Shown piece by piece: positions 1-7,035 of a stretch of 41,285 nt of DNA; positions within the stretch are counted from its first letter, which is position 1; each line of letters begins with the position of its first letter. Origin of the DNA: Negativicutes bacterium. Lineage in GTDB: Bacteria > Bacillota_C > Negativicutes > Sporomusales_B > JARLHX01. The stretch lies in assembly GCA_031292035.1 (NCBI GenBank), contig JARLHX010000096.1, positions 1 through 41,285 on the forward strand. The letters run 5' to 3'. Under the pieces are notes generated by a model. That model searched no databases. It worked only from the letters and a program-made list of their open reading frames with translations, and was not told where the DNA came from. The translations under genes and the position numbers were made by a program.

Positions 1-1
1 G

Positions 2-622
2 GCGGCGGTCGGCGACAAGCTGGAAATCATGGTGGACGCGAATCAGGGAACGGCTGTCGAGCGGAGGAAGGGCGACTTTCCGGTGCTCTGGTCTTACGAG
101 CGGGCCCGGGATACGGCGAAGGAACTGGAAAAATACCATTGCACCTGGCTCGAAGAGCCGTTATACCGGTATAACTTTGAGGGGCTGGCCAGACTGTCCG
201 GTGAGGTAGCGATTCCCATCGCCGGCGGCGAAATAAATCACGGTCTTCATGAGTTCAAGCAGCTTCTTCAGCAAAAATGCTTCCGGATCGTTCAGCCTAA
301 TTGCACCATCAGCGAGGGCATAACCCAGATCCGGAAAATCGCGGCTATGGCCGAGGCCGAAGGAATAATCTGCAATCCTCACGCCTGGATTCCCGGGATC
401 GGTCTGCTGCAGAGCCTCCATCTGGCGGCTTCGATTTCCAATTGTGACTACCTGGAATATCCCTATGATCCGCCTGCGCTGACTCCCAAATCGTTTCAGG
501 GGATTCTGGCCCAGGAGTATACCGTGGAAAAGGACGGGTACATGTCTGTGCCGCAGGCACCAGGTTTCGGTTATATTCTTGATGAGGAAAAAATAAATAG
601 ATACAGCCTTGTGAAAGGTTAG
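2..622 (+). CDS. Enolase-superfamily (mandelate racemase-like) enzyme, C-terminal part
   Basis: The reading frame is open to the left edge, so only the last ~206 residues are visible; the true start lies outside the window. The visible part is the C-terminal half of the TIM barrel of a mandelate racemase/muconate lactonizing-type enzyme. The three metal-ligand motifs occur in order: VDAN (Asp), LEEP (Glu) and AGGE (Glu). The barrel strand-7 His motif follows as NPHAW. Family members abstract the proton alpha to a carboxylate and act as racemases, epimerases or sugar-acid dehydratases. Oddly, the strand-6 position that normally gives the Asp of the His-Asp dyad (usually a QPD motif) reads QPN here. 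The ABC importer begins 40 bp downstream with its own ribosome site, so the gene is probably the upstream member of that operon. Substrate is not predictable from this fragment. Confidence 0.85.
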   Translation, partial: AAVGDKLEIMVDANQGTAVERRKGDFPVLWSYERARDTAKELEKYHCTWLEEPLYRYNFEGLARLSGEVAIPIAGGEINHGLHEFKQLLQQKCFRIVQPNCTISEGITQIRKIAAMAEAEGIICNPHAWIPGIGLLQSLHLAASISNCDYLEYPYDPPALTPKSFQGILAQEYTVEKDGYMSVPQAPGFGYILDEEKINRYSLVKG

Positions 623-662
623 TCATTGGGACATGGCAGCTTGTAACTATGGAGGAAATGTG

Positions 663-1736
663 ATGGAACTGGAATTAAGAGGGGTTTCGAAATCCTTCGA
701 TGACTTCGTGGCGGTGGAAAATGTCTCATTCTCCATAAAAAAAGGAGAATTGTTTTCGCTTTTGGGTCCGTCAGGCTGTGGCAAGACGACGACCCTCCGG
801 ATGATTGCCGGCTTTTATGCGCCGGATGTTGGCGACATCTATCTCAACAACCAGAACATAACCCATCAGCCTGTCAATCGTCGGGGAACGGCGATGGTCT
901 TTCAGAACTATGCTCTGTTTCCTCATATGTCGGTGTATGAAAATATCGCCTTTGGCCTTAAGATGCAAAAGGTGGAGAAAAGCAGCATTGAAAAAAGGGT
1001 CAAAGAGGTTTTAAACCTCATCCAGCTGCCGGGAATCGAAAAAAAGTATCCCAAGGAGCTTTCCGGCGGTATGCAGCAGCGGGTTGCCATCGCCAGGGCG
1101 ATTGTCATTCATCCGGAGGTTTTGCTGCTGGATGAGCCGCTCAGTAATCTGGATGCCAAGCTGCGCGAGGAACTGCGGTTGGAGCTGAGGGAAATCCAGC
1201 AAAAAATCGGCATCACAACCGTATTTGTTACCCATGATATCTCGGAAGCGTTCGCCCTGTCTGACCGGATCGCGGTTATGCAAAGCGGGAAGATCATGCA
1301 GATCGGGACGCCGATGGAGATCTACGAGAAACCGGAAAATGAATTTGTGGGAGCCTTTGTCGGCAAGTACAACCGTTTCCCGGTTCAGGTGCAGGAAATA
1401 CAGGAGAATGTCGCGATTGCCGCCGGCGAAGGAGCCGGGTCAAAGATAAAAATCGGGATGAACGCCACACCGCTGGCGGTTGGCGACCAAGTGAAGGTAA
1501 TGGTGCGGCCTGAGCGGATACGCCTTGTCGCCCGTCCGTCCGGGTTGGCTGCAGGCAACGCTTTCGAAGCCAGCGTCATCCGCTCGTATTATCTGGGCAC
1601 CCAGAATCACTATGACGTATTGATGAACGGTTCCCTTGTCACGGTGGAGATGGCGAATAACGGTGCACCCATTTTCGAAAAAGGGGACAGGTGTTATATA
1701 GAATGGGGGCTTGAGGATGGCGTGTACTTTAAATAG
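663..1736 (+). CDS. ABC transporter ATP-binding protein, PotA/FbpC type
   Basis: This 357-residue nucleotide-binding subunit energises the importer encoded by the next three genes. Walker A (GPSGCGKT) is at about residues 35-42, followed by the signature LSGGMQQR, Walker B with LLLDEP, and the H-loop in FVTHD. About 120 extra C-terminal residues form the TOBE-type regulatory domain usual in the spermidine/putrescine and iron(III) import ATPases. The ATG at 663 is chosen because GGAGG (651-655) lies 7 nt upstream; the longer frame back to 633 has no such site. The length fits the family. It acts on the cytoplasmic face of the inner membrane with the two permeases. Confidence 0.93.
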   Translation: MELELRGVSKSFDDFVAVENVSFSIKKGELFSLLGPSGCGKTTTLRMIAGFYAPDVGDIYLNNQNITHQPVNRRGTAMVFQNYALFPHMSVYENIAFGLKMQKVEKSSIEKRVKEVLNLIQLPGIEKKYPKELSGGMQQRVAIARAIVIHPEVLLLDEPLSNLDAKLREELRLELREIQQKIGITTVFVTHDISEAFALSDRIAVMQSGKIMQIGTPMEIYEKPENEFVGAFVGKYNRFPVQVQEIQENVAIAAGEGAGSKIKIGMNATPLAVGDQVKVMVRPERIRLVARPSGLAAGNAFEASVIRSYYLGTQNHYDVLMNGSLVTVEMANNGAPIFEKGDRCYIEWGLEDGVYFK

Positions 1737-1760
1737 CGGTATAGCCGGGAGGCAGGGTTT

Positions 1761-2660
1761 ATGAACAATAACGCCGTGATCAGCAGAGTCAAGCGAAAAA
1801 AAATATCCTGGACGCCCTATGTGTTGGTGGCGCCCTTGTTCATTCTCATGCTGGCCTTTTTGATCATTCCCCTGATGAATTCCCTGTACATAAGCGTTGC
1901 TCACTATGTGGCGCCGGCGGTTTATGACACAAGCACGATTACCATGGAGAACTACCTCAAGTTCTTTAATACCCCCAACTACATCACGACCCTTGTCCGC
2001 ACTGTCCGCATCAGCGCTTTGGTCACGATATTCTGCCTGCTGCTGGGTTATCCGGCCGCTTATTATATGTCGAAATTGAGCGGTAAAAAGCAGCAGATTT
2101 ACCTGATGGTCTATCTGGCTCCCTGGCTGATCAATGTTGTCGTTAAAGCTTTCGGCTGGACATTGCTGCTTTCAAACAGCGGGATCATCAACGACCTGCT
2201 TATGTATCTGCACATCATCGACAAGCCGCTACAGATGTTGTTCACGGAAGGAAGCATCACCGTCGGTACGGTTCATGGCTGCCTAATCTTCGCCGTGTTG
2301 CCGATTTATACGTCAATAAAAGCCATTGATCCGAATTTGTCGTACGCTGCGGCCAATCTCGGAGCGACAGCCTCCCAGATTTTCTTTAAGATTACCCTGC
2401 CGCTCTCGCGGATGGGAATTTTAGCCGGCGGACTCATCGTTTTTGCTGTGACGATGGCGTCGTATACGACGCCGGTTCTGCTGGGGGGAGGCCGGAACCG
2501 GGTCCTGTCCTTTCTGGTTTACGAGCAAAGCAACCGCCTGATGAATTGGCCGATGGGAGCGGCGATTGCCGTTGTGCTGGTGATCATTGCCGTTGTGCTG
2601 GTTGTAGCTATTCAAAGATTATTTGAGGCCAACAGGCGAAGGAGGGACCTGATGGAATGA
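1761..2660 (+). CDS. ABC importer permease 1, PotB-like
   Basis: A 299-residue inner-membrane permease with about six transmembrane segments; the first follows a basic N-terminal tail (around residues 18-40). The cytoplasmic EAA loop that docks on the ATPase is visible as AAANLGATASQIFFKITLP, starting near residue 196. It belongs to the binding-protein-dependent permease family (spermidine/putrescine PotB type). It starts 24 bp after the ATPase behind a GGGAGG site and overlaps the second permease by 4 bp (ATGA), which implies translational coupling. Substrate specificity is set by the binding protein and cannot be read from this subunit. Confidence 0.92.
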   Translation: MNNNAVISRVKRKKISWTPYVLVAPLFILMLAFLIIPLMNSLYISVAHYVAPAVYDTSTITMENYLKFFNTPNYITTLVRTVRISALVTIFCLLLGYPAAYYMSKLSGKKQQIYLMVYLAPWLINVVVKAFGWTLLLSNSGIINDLLMYLHIIDKPLQMLFTEGSITVGTVHGCLIFAVLPIYTSIKAIDPNLSYAAANLGATASQIFFKITLPLSRMGILAGGLIVFAVTMASYTTPVLLGGGRNRVLSFLVYEQSNRLMNWPMGAAIAVVLVIIAVVLVVAIQRLFEANRRRRDLME

Positions 2661-3460
2661 CGACAATCGAAAACTTCTGGAAGATGATCCCTTTCCTGGG
2701 GATATTCAATGCTCTCCTGACTTTGTTCATGCTTGTTCCGATTGCTGTTATTATTCTGGTCTCCTTCTCTCCGACAAGCGCGTATGTCATTCCCACCACC
2801 AACTGGTCTCTCCATTGGTATTTTGAAATTGCCAAATATGGCCGCTTTATCTACGGTTTTTTTCTGAGCCTGGTACTGGCTTTCGCGGCAGCGGCGGTCG
2901 CCACCGTCCTGGGGTTTATGGCTTCTTACGCCATGACGCGCTATGATTTCAAAGGCAAGCAGCTGCTGGACGCGGTTTTCTTTTCGCCGCTGACTATGCC
3001 GGCGGTTATCGTGGGGTTCGCACTACTAGTTTATGTTTCAAAGCTGGGCTTTTACGATACCTTTGCCAGCTTTTTGCTGGCCCATATTTTGCTCTGCGTT
3101 CCGTATGTCATCAAAACGATCAGTACCTCCCTGGAGGGGATCAGCAAGGATTTGGAGCTTGCGGCTATGAGCCTCGGCGCGTCACGCCTGACCACCTTCC
3201 TGCAGGTAACGGCCCCTCTGGCCAAGACGGGGATTGTCGGCGGTTTTATCTACGCTTTTTTGGTTTCCTTTGGCGAAGTCACCATTGCGCTCTTCCTGAG
3301 CGGGACCAAGATGACTACCCTGCCTCTTTTGATGTTCAACTATATGCAGGATGCCAACACGCCGGTTATCGCGGCTATTTCCACCCTTTTGATCGTGTTT
3401 GCGGTGCTATTGACAGTGGTGGTAAACAAGATCATCAGCTTAAAAGACATTATGTCGTAA
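2657..3460 (+). CDS. ABC importer permease 2, PotC-like
   Basis: A 267-residue second permease of the importer with about six hydrophobic segments. The EAA motif reads ELAAMSLGASRLTTFLQVTAP in the last third, with the conserved Gly. The start overlaps the stop of the first permease (ATGA), the usual arrangement for PotB/PotC heterodimers. The membrane pore is formed by this protein and the product of 1761-2660. About 114 bp separate it from the binding-protein gene, a longer gap than elsewhere in the operon, and no clear terminator lies in that gap. Confidence 0.92.
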   Translation: MTTIENFWKMIPFLGIFNALLTLFMLVPIAVIILVSFSPTSAYVIPTTNWSLHWYFEIAKYGRFIYGFFLSLVLAFAAAAVATVLGFMASYAMTRYDFKGKQLLDAVFFSPLTMPAVIVGFALLVYVSKLGFYDTFASFLLAHILLCVPYVIKTISTSLEGISKDLELAAMSLGASRLTTFLQVTAPLAKTGIVGGFIYAFLVSFGEVTIALFLSGTKMTTLPLLMFNYMQDANTPVIAAISTLLIVFAVLLTVVVNKIISLKDIMS

Positions 3461-3574
3461 GCCGGCAAGGCCGCATAGGGAATAAGTTAGACAGGCTAGA
3501 AGACAAAGAAGGAGGGGCTGTTTTTCTTATTACATCTTCGGCTCGCAAATTATCAAAGTAAAGGAGTGTCGATT

Positions 3575-4663
3575 ATGCATGCATTTACAAAAAAGCGGGC
3601 ATTAATTGTGGCAATGGCCGTGATTGCCGTCATGGCAGCCGGGCTTATCGCCGGCTGCGGAGGTTCCTCCCCTGCCCCTGCAAAGACCAAGGGGAAGGTA
3701 GTGCTGCTTTCCTGGGGCGGGTCCATTGAAAAAAGCTTCTTCCAGATGGGGATGGCCGAGAAATTCAAGCAGCAGACCGGCTACGAACTGGAGCTTATCC
3801 CCAAGTCGGATTCGGCTGCCATTATTCAGCAGGCTCTGGCCCAAAAGGATAATCCCCAGGTGGATGTGGTCATGTGCGACGCCGGATCGCTGCTCAACGG
3901 CACTGTTGCCGGAATCTGGACACCGCTGCCCAGCGAAAAAATCCCCAATATGGAAAAACTCCTGCCGATCAGCAAGCACACGGATCAGCTATATGTCTTC
4001 TTCGCCCTGACCGGGATCGTTTATGATAAGGATGCTTTCGCCCAGAAACAGTGGAAAACGCCGACCAGCCTTGAGGATATGTTTAACGACCAGTTCAAAG
4101 GGAAAATCGCCTACGATCATTTTCCCAGCAGCTATGCGGAAGCCTGCCTCTTAACCTGGGCCGAGCAGGGGGGCGGCGGCTATGATAACGTCAAACCCGG
4201 CTTTGAGAAACTGGCCAAGCTGGCACCAAACATTTACGAGTTTTCTCCCAACATGAGCACAGTTGAAAACTGGTTGATTCGCGGCGATATCCACGCGGCG
4301 ATTTACAGCAACGTCATTCTGAAAGATATAAAAAATGCCGGGAAAAATGTTGCCTTCGTCATACCCAGCGAAGGGGCCTATGTGGAACCAACGGCAGCCG
4401 CCATTATGAAGAACGGCCCTAATCCCGAAGGCGCAGCCGCCTTGATGAACTTCCTTGTCAGCGAAGAATTCCTGCAGCTTCGCTACAATGAATTCAGCAG
4501 CATCCCTTCCAACAAGAATGTCAAGCTTGATCCGGAGGGCGGTATCACCTGGGAAACCCTGGCCAAAGCAAAAACCTTCGACTACGAAAAAGTCCGCAAG
4601 TATCGGCCGGCCTGGGTAGACCAGTATAACGCGGAAATCGTGCCGATAGCCAAGAAATTCTAG
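3575..4663 (+). CDS. ABC importer substrate-binding lipoprotein, PotD-like
   Basis: A 362-residue extracytoplasmic solute-binding protein. The N-terminus has a basic region, a hydrophobic stretch and a lipobox (LIAGC) with the lipidated Cys near residue 28, so the mature protein is membrane-tethered. The rest matches the spermidine/putrescine-binding (PotD, bacterial class 1) fold, with typical segments such as VVLLSWGG near the mature N-terminus. The ATG at 3575 is preferred over the in-frame GTG at 3566 because AAGGAG (3561-3566) sits 8 nt before the ATG and overlaps the GTG. Relatives of PotD bind polyamines but also other amines, sulfonates and organic acids. The neighbouring CoA-transferase and crotonase argue for a carboxylate-bearing solute rather than a plain polyamine. 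Confidence 0.9.
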   Translation: MHAFTKKRALIVAMAVIAVMAAGLIAGCGGSSPAPAKTKGKVVLLSWGGSIEKSFFQMGMAEKFKQQTGYELELIPKSDSAAIIQQALAQKDNPQVDVVMCDAGSLLNGTVAGIWTPLPSEKIPNMEKLLPISKHTDQLYVFFALTGIVYDKDAFAQKQWKTPTSLEDMFNDQFKGKIAYDHFPSSYAEACLLTWAEQGGGGYDNVKPGFEKLAKLAPNIYEFSPNMSTVENWLIRGDIHAAIYSNVILKDIKNAGKNVAFVIPSEGAYVEPTAAAIMKNGPNPEGAAALMNFLVSEEFLQLRYNEFSSIPSNKNVKLDPEGGITWETLAKAKTFDYEKVRKYRPAWVDQYNAEIVPIAKKF

Positions 4664-4689
4664 GGAAAACGGCATGTTGCCGGTTTCTG

Positions 4690-4707
4690 CACAGCAAGCC
4701 TGCTGTG
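4690..4707 (+). other. Intercistronic hairpin
   Basis: CACAGCA (4690-4696) and TGCTGTG (4701-4707) form a 7-bp stem with an AGCC loop between the binding-protein gene and the crotonase gene. There is no T-run, so it is more likely an mRNA-stability or processing element favouring the binding-protein message than a terminator. That role is inference. Confidence 0.4.
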
Positions 4708-4735
4708 TAAAATATTATTGAATCGGGGAGAAAAC

Positions 4736-5602
4736 ATGGAAGAATCAGTCGTCTTATATGAAAAAATCGGCCGGGTCGCCCGGATCTGGCTGAACAGGCC
4801 GAAAGCAATCAACGCGTTGACAGCGGAATTGATACAGCAGCTGAAGGACGCCATCGACAGATTCAGCGACGATGACGAAGCCCGGGTGGCCATCCTCTCA
4901 GGAAAAGGGGAAAAGGGATTCTGCGCCGGCTTTGACCTGAACCTGTCCGCCGTTCTGCCGCATAATACCCTGGTGGCAAGGCGGGAGCGGGTTTCCTTTG
5001 AAAATGAGCTGTACATGAAGATGTGGGACTGCCCCAAACCGATCATCGGCGCAATCCATGGCCATTGCGTGGGCGGCGGCCTGTTTATCGCCCTGGCCTG
5101 CGACATGCTGGTGGCTGCTGACAATACCAAGATGGGAAATACCGAAGTTGCCTATGGCCTGAATTACACCGAGATTTTCCCGATGGGTGTGTACAAGTTG
5201 CCGCAGAATATCGTCAGGGAGCTGGCTCTCACCGGCCCGGCCTCGTATGATGTGAACGCCTTGAAACAGTTCGGCCTTTTCAACCGGGTAGTGCCGGTGG
5301 AAGAACTGGAAGCCGAAAGTCTGAAGCTGGCTGTGGAGGTCACCCACTTGTCGCCCATTACGGCTCCTCTGAGCAAACGGATTCTCAACAACGCTTATGA
5401 GCTTCTGCAGATGCGGGCGGCGATTCACTACTCGGAAGAAATGTTCTCATTAAATCGCCTTAACGGTACGACAGATGAAATAAACGAATTCTGGGCGATT
5501 GCCAAGGAGAAAGGCTTCAAAAACGCGATCGTTGAACAGAAGAAGAAGCAGGCCGAAGCCGACAAGCCGGTCCTGGACTACATCGCGAGTTTACAGAAGT
5601 AA
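4736..5602 (+). CDS. Enoyl-CoA hydratase/isomerase (crotonase) family protein
   Basis: A 288-residue cytoplasmic crotonase-fold enzyme that would hydrate, dehydrate or isomerise a CoA thioester. The two oxyanion-hole segments are visible: GFCAGFDL (about residues 61-68) and HGHCVGGG (about 108-115). Two glutamates match the hydratase catalytic pair: Glu137 in NTEVAYG and Glu162 in RELALTG, so hydratase-type chemistry is plausible. The ATG at 4736 is chosen over the in-frame ATG at 4718 because GGGGAG (4725-4730) lies just upstream. It is followed 14 bp later by a CoA-transferase gene, an association reminiscent of carnitine-type CaiB/CaiD pairs and of other acid-CoA pathways. The exact acyl substrate is unknown. 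Confidence 0.9.
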   Translation: MEESVVLYEKIGRVARIWLNRPKAINALTAELIQQLKDAIDRFSDDDEARVAILSGKGEKGFCAGFDLNLSAVLPHNTLVARRERVSFENELYMKMWDCPKPIIGAIHGHCVGGGLFIALACDMLVAADNTKMGNTEVAYGLNYTEIFPMGVYKLPQNIVRELALTGPASYDVNALKQFGLFNRVVPVEELEAESLKLAVEVTHLSPITAPLSKRILNNAYELLQMRAAIHYSEEMFSLNRLNGTTDEINEFWAIAKEKGFKNAIVEQKKKQAEADKPVLDYIASLQK

Positions 5603-5616
5603 CAGGAGATAAAACA

Positions 5617-6783
5617 ATGCCAAGCCTTTTGGAAGGAATCAGGGTAATCGATCTGACCCGTTATGTTTCGGGCCCGCACTGCACCATGATGCTTGCGCAG
5701 ATGGGCGCTGAAGTCATAAAGGTTGAGAAGCCTGGCACTGGTGACGACAACCGGGTCAACGGCCCCTGGAAAGATGATCAGAGTCTTTTGTATATTTCCT
5801 GCAATCTCAGCAAAAAAGGTATTTCGCTGGAGCTGCGGACCGAAGAAGGAAAAGAGATTCTCAGAAAGCTCATAACGAAGGCGGATGTCCTTGTGGAAAA
5901 TTTCCGGCCGGGAACAATGAGCGCGATGGGCTTTGACTATGACCAGGTGAAAGAAATCAATCCCCGGATCATCATGGCGTCGATTTCCGGGTTCGGCCAG
6001 ACCGGGCCGTACCGGGACAAAGTCTGCTTTGACGGCATTGCCCAGGCGATGGGCGGCCTGATTGATTCGGTATGGGAGTCCGGTGGCGTACGCTGCACAA
6101 CCGGCGGCAACCTTGGCGACGTCTTCGCCGGCAGCTACGCGGCCATGGCGATAGGCATGGCGCTGTACAACAGGGAAAAGACCAACCAGGGGACCTATAT
6201 TGATATCGATATGGTTTCCTCGATTTTGTCGCTGTTCTCCGCCAAAATAGCCAATTTTGCCGCAAACGGTATTGTTCATACGCCGATCGGCTACGGTCCG
6301 GTGGCCAATTACGAAACCACGGACGGGCACGTGCGGATTGACGCCACGACTGCCGCCATCTTCAACCGTCTGCAGAGGATTATTCCTGACCCGCTCTTCA
6401 AAGATCCCAAATACATGGATGTAAAAACCCGGCTGGCGGATAACAGCCTGCTGGTCGGCGCAATTCAAAAGTGGGTCGACGGCAAGTCCACCGCGGAGGT
6501 GGAGAAGGTGTTCACCGCCGCCGGAATCCCTATCGGCATTATTCAAGATGCCAAAATGATTTGTAACGATCCTCATCTGAACGCGCGGGAACAGCTTGTG
6601 CCGGTAAGCATTGCGGCAGGGGAAGAACTACCCTTCTGCGGCATGCCTTTCCGGACGTCTTCCCACGAAATGAAGTATGAAAAGGCTCCTGCCATCGGTG
6701 AAGACAACGCGGAAATCTATAAAGGGCTCCTGAATATTTCCGAAGAAGACTACCGGAAATTGCTGGCCCAGAAGATTATCTGA
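5617..6783 (+). CDS. Family III CoA-transferase (CaiB/BaiF type)
   Basis: A 388-residue CoA-transferase that would move CoA from a donor thioester to a carboxylic acid. Family signatures are clear: the N-terminal GIRVIDLTRYVSGP, AQMGAEVIKVE, then VENFRPGTM and ISGFGQTGPY. The catalytic Asp is in GGNLGDVFAG, where it forms the acyl-anhydride intermediate in studied members. Length is normal for formyl-CoA transferase/CaiB relatives (about 380-430). The AGGAG site at 5604-5608 precedes the ATG. It is the last gene of the operon, closed by the hairpin at 6808-6847, and probably activates the imported or modified acid for the crotonase. Confidence 0.93.
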   Translation: MPSLLEGIRVIDLTRYVSGPHCTMMLAQMGAEVIKVEKPGTGDDNRVNGPWKDDQSLLYISCNLSKKGISLELRTEEGKEILRKLITKADVLVENFRPGTMSAMGFDYDQVKEINPRIIMASISGFGQTGPYRDKVCFDGIAQAMGGLIDSVWESGGVRCTTGGNLGDVFAGSYAAMAIGMALYNREKTNQGTYIDIDMVSSILSLFSAKIANFAANGIVHTPIGYGPVANYETTDGHVRIDATTAAIFNRLQRIIPDPLFKDPKYMDVKTRLADNSLLVGAIQKWVDGKSTAEVEKVFTAAGIPIGIIQDAKMICNDPHLNAREQLVPVSIAAGEELPFCGMPFRTSSHEMKYEKAPAIGEDNAEIYKGLLNISEEDYRKLLAQKII

Positions 6784-6807
6784 GCTGGTCCGCCGGCAGG
6801 CGTTTGA

Positions 6808-6847
6808 GACGAAAAGCAGCACCTCGAAAGAGGTGCTGCTTTTCGTC
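6808..6847. terminator. Strong hairpin between convergent units
   Basis: A perfect 18-bp stem (6808-6825 with 6830-6847) closed by a GAAA tetraloop. It lies between the plus-strand CoA-transferase and minus-strand genes, and the stem carries a TTTT/AAAA stretch on each strand. It can serve as a bidirectional terminator, although no separate T-tract follows. Confidence 0.75.
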
Positions 6848-6854
6848 TTCGATG

Positions 6855-6995
6855 CTAATTATACTTACCTTCGTCAGGGTCACCCGGTTTCGGGTGGCGG
6901 GACTGCTCTGGCATATGCCAGGCGGTGTAGTGTTCGGCATAAGGATGCTTGGCGGACATTCCGTCGACACCGAAGGCGAGCCCCTGCTGTGACAT
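6855..6995 (-). CDS. Candidate small protein, 46 aa
   Basis: A short minus-strand frame immediately downstream of the sigma-54 activator gene and just before the shared hairpin. It encodes a hydrophilic 46-residue product beginning MSQQGLAFGVDGMSAKHPY and ending in a Pro/charge-rich tail (KPGDPDEGKYN). An in-frame upstream ATG ends at 7025 and would give 56 aa. No family is recognised and there is no membrane segment or signal. The residue pattern looks protein-like rather than random, and the stop falls 8 bp from the terminator stem. The ribosome site is weak (GGAAG abuts the ATG), which is the main reason for doubt. Confidence 0.35.
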   Translation of the reverse strand: MSQQGLAFGVDGMSAKHPYAEHYTAWHMPEQSRHPKPGDPDEGKYN

Positions 6996-7035
6996 CTTCC
7001 GGTTTTTCGATACTAAACCCCGCATAATGTGAGGT

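Noticed and set aside
5578..6576. Long minus-strand open frame (332 codons) antisense to the CoA-transferase gene
   Set aside because: It lies wholly on the complement of a gene with clear family motifs, shows no domain or ribosome site, and is explained by the codon bias of that gene.
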